Below are positions 16,412 to 26,167 of a stretch of 64,000 nt of DNA, one piece after another. Under the pieces are notes generated by a model. The model did not search any database and was not told the DNA's origin. It saw only the letters and a program-made list of their open reading frames with translations. Origin of the DNA: Kudoa neothunni. Lineage: Eukaryota > Cnidaria. How positions within the stretch are numbered: position 1 is the first letter of the stretch; each line of letters starts with the position of its first letter. The position numbers and the translations under genes are program-made. The stretch covers positions 5,518,001 to 5,582,000 of the forward strand of contig OZ199840.1 of assembly GCA_964304625.1 (NCBI GenBank). The letters run 5' to 3'.

Positions 16412-17830
16412 TTAAAAATTACAACAATCACCGAAATACACACAAGTCATTTTATGATATGTAGCGTGATAGTGGTATTCCACTTCAACATTGGTTTGGA
16501 ATAGGTTGGCAACAGTGAGCACGTCCGTGATATCGAGATTGCGTGGGAGAGCCAAACATATATTAGGGCAGATAGAAAAAGCTTTAGAAATCATTTCCAG
16601 GCCTCTCCCATAAAGAAGCTCATCGAATTTGTACAACAAATGTTTACTGAAATCGATACCGCCCCAAGGAGGCGCAAGAAAGATGCAATCACCATTAAGC
16701 TGTTTGGTGAGTGAGGTGAAAAAATTGCCATGTATGAATTGCATTTTTTCGTTGACACCATAAACGCGAGAATTCGACTCAGCTAATTCTAGGCGTGGTT
16801 TGTTGATATCAATACAAACAACTCGATCCAAATATCTAGCGAATTGTATGCCGTTACCGCCACAGCCCACAAAACAATCAATAATCGTTTTGAATTTTTT
16901 AGCCAGTCTTTGTGCAATGTGTTCTGCAATTACCTATTCATAACAAATAATTTATCGGATATCACACGAATTTTAAAGTCGAAAACACTATATATCTTGC
17001 ATTCAAAACTGTGTTATACCTCAGGTGTCACTGAATACCAACCTTCCGAATCCAATCTAATGCCATCATCAAACTTGGAGAAAAGATCATATCTTTTACG
17101 ATAATATTTGAAATGAGGACAGCTCATAGTCCCAGGAAAGCAACGTGACCCTTTGGAGTCGCTACTCTCATTGGCATCAATATCGATCTTAGGAATTAAT
17201 ATCAATAATGTGTGAAAATTAAGTTCTAATATAAAATCTATTGTTATTACATTCGCAATCTCTTGAGAAAGTGAGTTGCGTTTGTTCCTCGTTTCAATTG
17301 TGGAAAAAATTTGACTGAAATTAAATCGTTTCATCGGAAAAACCATGTCACTCAAATAACCACCAGCAAGCACAGGAACATCATATTTGGCAATTTTCTT
17401 ACTTAGCTTACTGCTGTCATTAACAACTATAGGGTTGGATTGATTGTGGTCATTAGCAACGTGCTTAAAGGAGACACCCAAAAATTCCGGGCTATTGTTG
17501 TTTAATCTAAGTGGTAATTCGTCTCCATTACCTAAATATACACACCTATTAACATATCTAACTCAACGTTGAAATATTCAACTATAACAACCACAGATAA
17601 AGACCGGGAAAATGTTACATACCAATTTGAGAATGGTCACCTAAGGACTCATCAAGTAAATCGTCTTTTGAGAAGGGATTAGACAGCGAAACAGTGCTGT
17701 CGGCGTCAAGAGACATAAATGATCCGTCGTAGATGTCAAAACGAAAATCACAATTATGGGAAAGAGCGTGAGAGCCAGATTCCAACAGTAATGTCGGTTC
17801 AACGCAACAATCTCTGACTAAATCTTCCAT
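16412..17830 (-). CDS. TGS1: Trimethylguanosine synthase (snRNA/snoRNA cap hypermethylase)
   Basis: SAM-dependent enzyme that adds two methyl groups to the m7G cap of snRNAs and snoRNAs. The C-terminal domain is clear: KYYRKRYDLFSKFDDGIRLD, then EGWYSVTPEVIAEHIA, motif I DCFVGCGGNGIQFA, VVCIDINKPRLELA, the catalytic APPWGG loop (SPPWGG in human, so the Ser is Ala here) and a final VYFGD. Three exons, 17830-17623, 17531-17020 and 16933-16412, give 413 residues in an exact frame; introns are 91 and 86 nt. A further 63-nt GT-AG segment at 17250-17188 is in frame, AT-rich and may be another intron. The N-terminal third is poorly conserved, as usual in the family. The ATG at 17830 lies immediately after a good acceptor, so it may be internal, continuing from the coding region upstream. 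Confidence 0.9.
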
Positions 17831-17894
17831 CTAGAATAAACCAACATAAAATCATTAGACATTAGATTATATTTATCCATTTGACAGACGATAC

Positions 17895-18572
17895 TTTTTG
17901 GTAGACACCAAAATTTGAATTGTTCTCATAAACCAGCCCGTAACATTCAATGTATTCAACCAAAAGATCTAGCTGAACGTCTTGTTGTCTGATGTGGTAA
18001 TGTGTGGGCAACCCATCTATATTCTCGCAACACAACAGTCTAGTAAAGCTCGATCCGCTGTCACAGAAAAATGGCTTTCTATTGGCTAAATAAGTAAGTA
18101 CAGTGGTCATTCTCATCAATTCTAGTAGGTATCATTTACTCTTGTGAGCCACATATCTATACATGAAGAAAAAACTACAAAGAAATTTTTTGTATTCGTT
18201 GTGTAGAAGGTCCAATCTTTTAGCACAATTGAACAGATGACCTCTCTCAGTGGTTATGGTGTGCAGATAATAGTTGTTAGCTGATTCGGTGAAGTTATTG
18301 TGATTTTGGAAATCCATAAGTCGTACAAAAACCATTGTACCGTATGTCGATTCGAATTGATAAAGACCGGGCAAGGAAGCTCTTGCCGAAACTATGTGTT
18401 CTGTGTCAGAATTCAGGTAATCGAAGTAGTCGTTAAAGTTGTCTCTCATCAGAAACTCAAGGAAAACCCTCTTCACAACATACTTCAGATAACGCTGCCA
18501 ATATTCAGCAAAACAGCAACAACTCTGATGAAGAAATAAGTTTCGCTTCTCGTGGCCGAATTCATTTGCCAT
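17895..18572 (-). CDS. Unidentified coding region upstream of, possibly joined to, TGS1
   Basis: Two open stretches on the TGS1 strand: 18572-18132 (146 codons) and about 18121-17895. They look like real protein (helical, aromatic- and Leu-rich, with the blocks YLKYVVKRVFLEFLMRD and LTYLANRKPFFCDSG) but I do not recognise the family. They are separated by one TGA that lies inside an 18-nt GT-AG segment (18139-18122) whose removal keeps the frame. The second stretch ends at a donor; a 64-nt GT-AG intron (17894-17831) would join it in phase to the TGS1 ATG, giving a protein of about 633 residues. The alternative is a separate gene ending at 17862, only 31 bp before TGS1. In-frame codons continue upstream to a possible acceptor at 18605, so the true start is unknown. 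Confidence 0.5.
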
Positions 18573-18605
18573 CTCATGGATCAGCTGTTGATTTATATTC
18601 TTTTT

Positions 18606-19653
18606 CTAAGTAAAACTACTGTAAATCTCAACCTCATCAACACTTGCAATTATCGAAGAAGAGATAGCTAATAAACTTAAAAGTTCACAAAATAGAAATA
18701 ATTTAAATCAACCGTGTATTTACTTATTCATTTAATGAACTAGGTATTTTTGTTGAGCCTTCAAATTGATGAACTTGTTATTTTTAAATAAATCACCAAA
18801 AATCTCCTCCAAATTTATAATAATGCGCAATTTTTGAGTAAATTGAAAAAATACCGATTTTCCGCGTCTCTTTGGCATCCTAAATCAACAGACAACACAA
18901 TGAAACGACGAAATCAACCTCCCCTCGATTGGACGGTCAGAAGCAACAAATAGTCACGTGCACTGTACAAATATGAGTTATTTTGTCTGAGAAAACTGTT
19001 AAAATAACTTGGAAATATTTGTATTTGTTGTTAGTGGGTTTCATCCTGAAGTAATATTGTAAAGAAACTCTTTAAGTATACTTTTGAGTTATCTCTTTTT
19101 AACGACACCAAATTGTTGAAATCCCATGGGATGTCTGTCATGTCTCAGAAGGAAACTAATTTTTGTAGATACAATTATGTGTAGTTTAAATGATTAAACA
19201 TCTCAGTGAAATTAATCGATTATGGATAATATTGTTAAATTATATTTAAAATTCGGGCATATAATTATGAATAATTAGACGGCGTTTTCTTATATATGGT
19301 AGGTTAACAAAATTGAGTTCGGCTCAGATAACTTTATTTAATTTATATATAAAAATAAGTGGGACTAAAGTACTCTATAATTGAAAAGCTCGCGCGGCTT
19401 CGCGTTATTGGGGCGAAAAAAATAAACTTTATTAAACAACAGAATATACGTATTTTCAATGTAAATATATTCTATTTATTGTTTCAATATACGAGGAGAG
19501 CGATTTTCTTTAAACTAGTAAGAGACGAGATAAGACCAAAATAATTCAGACACTTGTTTCTTAAAATACCTAAATTTTCTTTTAATGACATCCTAGATTG
19601 CTTCTATCTTATTCTTATGGATGCCAACAGCTATTTTAAATTAGATGATGCGA
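18606..19653. other. Intergenic between TGS1 and Merlin fragment
   Basis: No gene is supported. A small GC-rich hairpin-forming spot (CGCGCGGCTTCGCG) at about 19391-19404 stands out in otherwise AT-rich sequence; its nature is unknown. Confidence 0.4.
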
Positions 19654-20234
19654 TTAACGGACTTTGTTTATAGACCTGCGAGCGACATGATTAGCAATAA
19701 TCTCTTCAAGAATTGACTGATTTCCTACTTCAGTCAAAACTTGGAAAATACTATTACTTTCATCAACTCCATCCACTCTCCAAACATTTTGGTTCACAAG
19801 AACTTTGGCTCTGTGATATTTTCTTTTACATATATTGGATTCATCAATCTGTACAACATCCTCTCCTCTTGTTCTCACCCTATAGAGATCGAAATACTCA
19901 ACATAAATTTCCCGAATATAATTCTTCCAGTTAACGATAGTTCCGCTGGATCTGATTTCCACTTGTTTTAATAACATATCAAATCACATTTGAATATCGA
20001 TGACATCCAAATACATTAAAAAGAATATTTGTCATAGTGACAATTTAGAACATCAAAAAATGTTCCTTTACGAATCCACACTGTCTTCTTACATGTATAG
20101 CGTCTAACATTGTATCTATCGCTGACATTTTCTTTTATGAGTCCAATTTTCGAATTACACTTTCCACAAACACCCTCTTTTTCGGAAATAACTCTATATT
20201 TTTCATTGTTATTTTTTAATGCGAAAATTCCCAA
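19654..20234 (-). mobile_element. Merlin (IS1016/ISXO2-like) transposase fragment
   Basis: Two minus-strand frames together resemble the N-terminal half of a Merlin transposase. The first has a zinc ribbon, CGKCNSKIG followed by RRYTCKKTVWIRKGTFF. The second has VNWKNYIREIYVEYF, a DVVQIDES box containing the first catalytic Asp, and CKRKYHRAKV. The frames are interrupted between about 20015 and 19978 and the remaining catalytic residues are missing, so the copy is truncated. It lies directly downstream of an hAT remnant on the same strand. Confidence 0.8.
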
Positions 20235-20235
20235 A

Positions 20236-20435
20236 TAATATTTAATTATATGTAAAAATACTATGTTAATTTATAATTTATTCAGAAACTTCAAAGTTAT
20301 GACACTACTTGGTCGATGTGTTGAAAAATTCTTTCATTTGAATAAGATCGTCTAATGTCGAGCACAACATTCTATTTTTCCTGATGTTTTCGATAAGTTC
20401 AGAAGAGTAAATGCTCTTTCCGGAGAAGCGTTAAT
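20236..20435 (-). mobile_element. hAT transposase C-terminal remnant and 3' flank
   Basis: On the minus strand the sequence encodes SPERAFTLLNLSKT and then, after a frame change, STLDDLIQMKEFFNTSTK and a stop at 20305. This is the end of an hAT dimerisation domain (SxERxFSxLxxIKT, then LDDLIQIK). The last codons plus about 70 bp of 3' flank reappear at 40700-40835 on the plus strand, so both are tails of the same hAT family. Confidence 0.7.
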
Positions 20436-20449
20436 CCGGGTTAATTAAA

Positions 20450-23400
20450 ATAAAGATGTATTATATTTGCCGTTGAAATGAAAACTATTTTTCCTACAAG
20501 AACAGCTCAAAAAGGCGATTATTGATAATTTAATTAATCAAACTTTGTTGTTGAACCTGCTCAACTCCTTTAATTTCAAACAATTGTAGTACTGTCTTTT
20601 GTTCGATGTTTGAATTTAGCACAACAACTATACTTAGATGAGGTTATATTTTTATGTACCACTATTCATTCATTCATTCATTCATTAAATTAAATTAAAT
20701 TAAGAAAAATTAATCAAGTAGATAATATTTAGTTGGATTTTAAATAAAATTAAAACTTTTTGGAATACAATTAATTATAGATCTTAATATATAATTTCCT
20801 GTTATAATGTAGAATAGTGGTCCTAATCTAAATCAGCGAAAACGAACAAAAAGAACCTTTTGATTATTTTATTTTTAAGTATTTATCAATTTTAGCCAAA
20901 TCCCACTTCGACCGACATCGTCTCTTCGTGTAATCTTCCTTTTAAATACAAAAACCTGCCATTTTCATTATGTGTCACATATTCTAACACATTCGTTACA
21001 TTAAATCACTTAAATTATTTTTTAAGATAATTATTTGACCAAAAAGATAGTTTAAATGCTCATTGTAAAGATGTTACATTTTTTGATTAATTACGCGAAA
21101 TGATCCCACATTTAAATTATAATTCCAATTCTAAGATAGATCACTCTTTTTAATAAATTTAAATTAAGACGCACACGTCCGTGCCCTGGTATCAGCAAAA
21201 AATTTGTCATAGCGTGATAAGCTCAAATGCTGAATAACTACGCTGTATCGGTGTTTTAATGTAAAAAAGTTGAAATTGTTTTGTGATTTATAAGAATTAT
21301 CAAAACATAAAAATAGTTTTAAAAAATTCTAATGTACGTAAATAAAAGCGGTGTTCGAAATTTATGACTAAAGTAGGTGCCCTCGAGCCGTCATGACGCA
21401 TGCGAACAAAGCAAAGTTTTAATGTGGGCTCTTGCAATTTAGTCTCTCTTATTTATCACTATGTTTATATTTATATTCAAAAGTATATTTATAAAATAAA
21501 ATTTTCTTATAGCAACCATGTAAAGATTAAATGCGATTAATCCAGCGGATCCTTGACTTTAATTTGTAGAAACAAACCATTTAGACGACGTGATGATAAT
21601 ACCAATGATTTCTGCCAACAAAAATTTTAAAAAAATAAACGCAATTCACACATCAAATTATATTACAATCAAGATTATTTTTTATTCTGATCATTAGGTT
21701 TGGACGATTTTAAATAAAAACATGCAAAAAAACTTTCCTAATGAATCATTATATCTTAAGGAAGTGTTGCGTAACAAATAAATTATTTTCTGTACTCAAG
21801 AGAAGTAGGACTAAGAGTTAATAATCAATATACTCAATAAAGTATAATTAAAAGTTTTTAGCATACTTATCAGTTGGATTTTACTTTGGAAAAGTTATTA
21901 ATATTTTACTGGTAAAGCTCTGACACTCTTGATTCGTAAATCGTAGTTTCCAGATCTATGACCGTAGATAACATTTGATAATTTCGTTTTCTGAACTATC
22001 TTTACATTCTTCTCACATAAATTAGAGCACTATTCATAGAAATAGTAAGTTTTTTTAATATTTTGTGGTTATTTGTAATTTTCATTCTATCATGAGATTT
22101 CGTAATGGATTCTTTATTACCCAAAATCCTATTTAGAGAGGATAGATATTTTAAGTTAAAATAACTGAGAATTTTAGTTTATCTGTTTTCCCCATTCGAT
22201 ATTCTTTCATAATATGGCATTATATCCACTCTATCTTTCAAAGAACCAAACTGCCTAGTTCTCTTCATGTGCCCACGAGTCGTAAATTTAAGCTAATTCG
22301 TATATACAGCGAATAACAACAAAAACTAAGCTTTCAGTAATTTATTATAATTGTTATGCTTTTATTCGATCCATTTCAATTAGTAACAGTATTGTGTAAG
22401 TCATTAGATCATGGCAGGTGCGCTCGAGCCGTCACCTACTGTGTTATGTTTAAAAAGCATCGTAATCATGGGGCTGCTTTAGTTTCCGGAGAATCGCCCA
22501 TTATTCACATGGATGTATTATACTAATACCTGGAATTGATAGAAAATCAAAAAAATTATATTCTGACAGAGATTTTGGCCCAACAAAATAAGATAAATAA
22601 TTTCATGATTATTTAAGCTCTATAAACTCTTCATTCTTGCGTTTTGTGAGTTAAAAACAATCGAATCCTATTTGTTCTTTTCTTACGAAATCTCATTCGG
22701 CATGTAGCCATGATAATAAATTCAAAAGAAACATTATTGCTCAATGCGAATTCAAATTTTTTAGCGTTTTTACGATAGATCAAGTTGTTCTAGCATTGTT
22801 TAAGACAAAGCAAGAATTTTTTCATAGCGTTATTCCAAAATTCTCGGTTGAAAGCGGTATTTAATCAGTTTGGCTAATTTCGATAGATTATCCAAACTAT
22901 CTTGTGGCAACAAAATAAGCAAAAAGGTGGGAATGCTTTTGTTGCTTCTTCCTGAATAAATTAAAGCTTAATAAGAAAGAATATTTAAAAAATTAGAAAT
23001 ATTGAATTTTCCCGCTTTAAAAGGACCTGTTTGGTTGGTTTATTATTGCTTTCACAAAAAAACAGCTGGTATCAGGGAATTCACTCCCTTAATCGTTCAG
23101 CACGATGACCAAGCAGTGTTGTGTTATGTTGCATTCAAATTTTCCATGAAAATTCCCCATAAGTAATTTAAGTGATGAATCTAATTGTGAAATAAAATAT
23201 TAATAACTTTCTAGTATTATTAAGTGTCCCTTTTTATCTATTTATAACAAAAAATGAGGTAGATTTGAAGTTAATCTTTAGCAAGGTCATGGGTTATGGG
23301 TGGGATTCACTCAATTATGCTTCATTTTTAGAGGTCTATTTAGTAGGAACGTATTAGAGATTAATTACCCAATAACAACACTTGGTAACTAACTTAATTG

Positions 23401-23556
23401 TCATTGGTAGCATTTTCAATAGATCTACAAAAAAATTTATCGCGGTTCATATCAACAACAACACGGGTATTCGATAAAATATAAGAACAGCAATCAACCA
23501 CTACTTCCACCTCTAGTAAGTTGAAATCTCTTCATACAATCTACTCCACTTAGCAT
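20450..23556. other. Intergenic, repeat-containing
   Basis: No host gene is supported. A dispersed repeat copy lies at 21355-21725. A second short spot at 22415-22436 repeats its terminal motif (AGGTGCGCTCGAGCCGTCA against AGGTGCCCTCGAGCCGTCA). Confidence 0.5.
21355..21725 (-). repeat. Dispersed repeat R2, copy 1
   Basis: In reverse complement this segment aligns along most of its length with 60256-60605. Shared landmarks in order are AATCGTCCAAACCT, TCATTGGTATTATCA, ACAAATTAAAGTCAAGGATC, GATTAATCGCATTTAATCTT and GCATGCGTCATGACGG. One end carries a CG-rich motif that recurs near 22420. No coding potential is seen, so it may be a non-autonomous DNA element or the end of a larger one. Confidence 0.85.
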
Positions 23557-24953
23557 ATGCCTATTCCACCTTTCGCTGATCTACCGAATAAGAGTTCTCT
23601 ACTCTGTGATGGAAGACGAACTTATCCATGGTTTAAATCTTTATCACCATCTATATCCACTATTCGGCTAAAAAACTGTTGGAACTATTCTCCACATAAA
23701 CGCGATTGTCAATATGTTGTCGAGAGATTGTCAAGATATCCTTGGATAGAATGTGATTTGGAGTTGAACGGAGAGGAACCCCAAAATCGTCGTAAATTTT
23801 ATTCTCACTGTTAATATTTAGAATCATTTATGAACCCCTTAGAAAATCTGCATGATATTCCTGAACACAATCAAAATGACTATTTAAGCATGGGTATTAG
23901 GACAGTTTTAGAGAGAAATCACGCAATTAATTATCCATCGAACAAATATGCGGCAGATATGTACAACAAAGATTATTTATCGGAACCAACTACACATTCT
24001 GCCATAAGTATCCGTAGGGGGCCTCCTACCTCACATGATAATAACCAAGAGGAAGATGACCAAGTAGATAAAAATAAAGTTGCTAATTTTTTAGATACTA
24101 GATTGGGCTATTTAGCCTCTCTAAATAGCCTAACTATTATAAAAGCAGAGTTAAACTTATACAAACTGATCACCCCCATTAACTCTTTACGTCTGAGAAA
24201 TTTGCAACTGGAAGATTGTGACCTTAAGCACATTCCACCACATATTTTTTTGTTGTTGCGAGGCTTGACGTCGCTTTCTCTGATGGGCAATAAGGAATTG
24301 ACTTCTATATCACCTTTGATTTGTATGTTGAAGAATTTGACCAGCCTTAACATCGCAAACACTAATATCAAAAAACTTCCTTACTCAATCATTATGTGCG
24401 AAAAAATGAAAGTGGGCTTTATTTGGTATTATATTAATGTTTTGAGAAATATTTTAGACGTTCAATGCTGCAGATAGTTCACTTAAATATTTTCCAATAT
24501 TTTCGACCAGTTTACGAGATATAAATATATCTAAAACAGATGTATTTCCAGACGAAAATACTCCTTCATCGGACAAAAAATCGAAACTACCTTTTCCATT
24601 ACCTTCCAGACAGCTTCTGGTTCTCTCTGAAATTTTATTAGAACCTTCTGAAGAGTATTAAACTAATTTTGCCACCTTAAAAAGTAACCATTTCGTTTAG
24701 TTCAGTTTTACCCTTTATCCCGACGCAAGAACTGTCGACTGTTAACCAAGTTGAAGATTACGACCTTTGTGCGAAATGCCAAAGATTCAATATATGTAGA
24801 TCCAAGCGGATAATGACTCATTTTATTAGAGAATGCCCTCCAAAAGCTTATTCTGGTCAAGACTATTATCCCGTGTCATACTTTGTTAAATTCAAAATTC
24901 CTTACTGTTCGAATATTTGTCGAGATTCCCATAGAGTCACTTTCTCCCAGTGA
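23557..24953 (+). CDS. Leucine-rich-repeat protein with C-terminal Cys-rich module (LRRC28/58-like)
   Basis: Four exons (23557-23791, 23822-24411, 24458-24654, 24701-24953) sum to 1275 nt, 424 residues. The first intron is only 30 nt; the others are 46 nt. Residues about 170-275 contain four or five LRRs, for example LRNLQLEDCDLKHIPPHI, LTSLSLMGNKELTSI and LTSLNIANTNIKKLP. After a linker the tail reads DYDLCAKCQRFNIC and later FKIPYCSNICRDSH, a paired Cys module after a LPSRQLLVLSEILL helix. The order of short LRR array, helix and CxxC...CxxxC tail resembles LRRC28 and LRRC58, which are poorly characterised and probably act as adaptors. The N-terminal 130 residues are not recognised. Family assignment is inference; the reading frame is well supported. 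Confidence 0.8.
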
Positions 24954-25050
24954 ACCATTCGTGATTAAATTCCTCCAAGTTCTATTTGATTTATTTATTT
25001 TGTGTCACATTTTAGTTTTCAACATTTATATTTAGTTGGTTTATTTTATT

Positions 25051-25084
<34 letters not shown>

Positions 25085-25570
25085 GTTTTTTGGCTGTGAT
25101 TTGAATATTGTAATAAAAATTTGCCGTAAAAATTATATGAATGTTGGGCGTAATTCATCATCAACACATTTTAATCCCCCTTTAAGATCTTGTATTTTTT
25201 GACAGCTAGCTTATTTATATTTTTAAACTCTAAAAAGGTGTTATTTTTAAAATGTTTGTTTTAAAAAATTGAGAAAGATGGAAATATAAACATCATTTCA
25301 ATGATTTTGGAGAGGAATTCACCTCAAAGCAGTTCTTTTTTCTTTCATTTTTCGTTTATTTAATAGTCTTTAGTTCTATTGTCATTTTTAAAACGATCTC
25401 TTTAATTTAAAGTATTAATAAAAGTAGTTAGTGATAGTCAATAAAATATCGATAATAAGCATTAACTCGAGTAAATTTGAGAACGAATATCAACTTCCTT
25501 CTAATCTTCATAAGGAATGCCTGTTTGGTTCTTGAGATGATTATTAGGCATAGGTTTTTCTGATATTAGC
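24954..25570. other. Spacer with (AT)n run
   Basis: Short intergenic stretch after the LRR gene. It contains an AT dinucleotide run at about 25051-25081 and no supported gene. Confidence 0.5.
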
Positions 25571-26013
25571 CGAGGACAGATAGCACATCGGCGTAACACT
25601 CGGACTCAGAACCTCAGAACCGTGAGGTATGAGTTCGAATACGCCGGTGGTCAGACTACTGCTTCCGTGTCGGTGGGTTTCTATCCCATATCATATTTGG
25701 GAGCTGTGGTTAAAGTGTACGCTCGCTGTGAAGTGGGTGAGCGTGAATAGGAGTTTGAATCTCCGGAACCCATCGAAAGGCAAGTAATTTGCAGCCCTCA
25801 CAGTGCCAACATCCTTAAAGTGATAGGGTTTGGGTGTTGGTCGCCTGAGACGAGGATGTTTAATGGGTTAAAGTCCCACACTACCGCATAAAGAAAGATA
25901 AGCGACGGGGTTTCATATTATGTCCTGCGGTGCCTAAAGCGTTAATGGAAGAGGTCTGACCAACCAGAATTCCACAACCTAATAAGTTGCGCCAGGGGTT
26001 TTACCTTGTAAAC
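25571..26013 (+). mobile_element. tRNA-derived SINE-like repeat
   Basis: A roughly 440-bp island that is noticeably richer in GC than its surroundings. Its head resembles a tRNA: an A-box-like TAGCACATCGGCGTA near 25581 and a B-box-like GAGTTCGAATAC near 25631, with the spacing of an internal RNA polymerase III promoter. A second similar head (GTGGGTGAGCGTG...GAGTTTGAATCTCC) starts near 25733. The T-arm does not pair well, so this is not a functional tRNA. The segment ends in an A-rich tail near 26010. No second copy is visible in this window, so family status is inferred. Confidence 0.55.
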
Positions 26014-26167
26014 AAAAAAATGGATTTTTATGATTTTCTATACACTTTTTAATAAGAAGTTTTTTGGAGTTAATTAAGCTTTTTATCAAAAATATCATTT
26101 TTTGAGACTGTAAGCCTAGAGTTTATTTCATACGCCACAGACAGTAAATTGTCTTATTCGAAATTCT

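Noticed and set aside
25571-25660. Functional tRNA gene
   Set aside because: A- and B-box-like motifs are present but the T-arm and acceptor stems do not pair, so a SINE head fits better.
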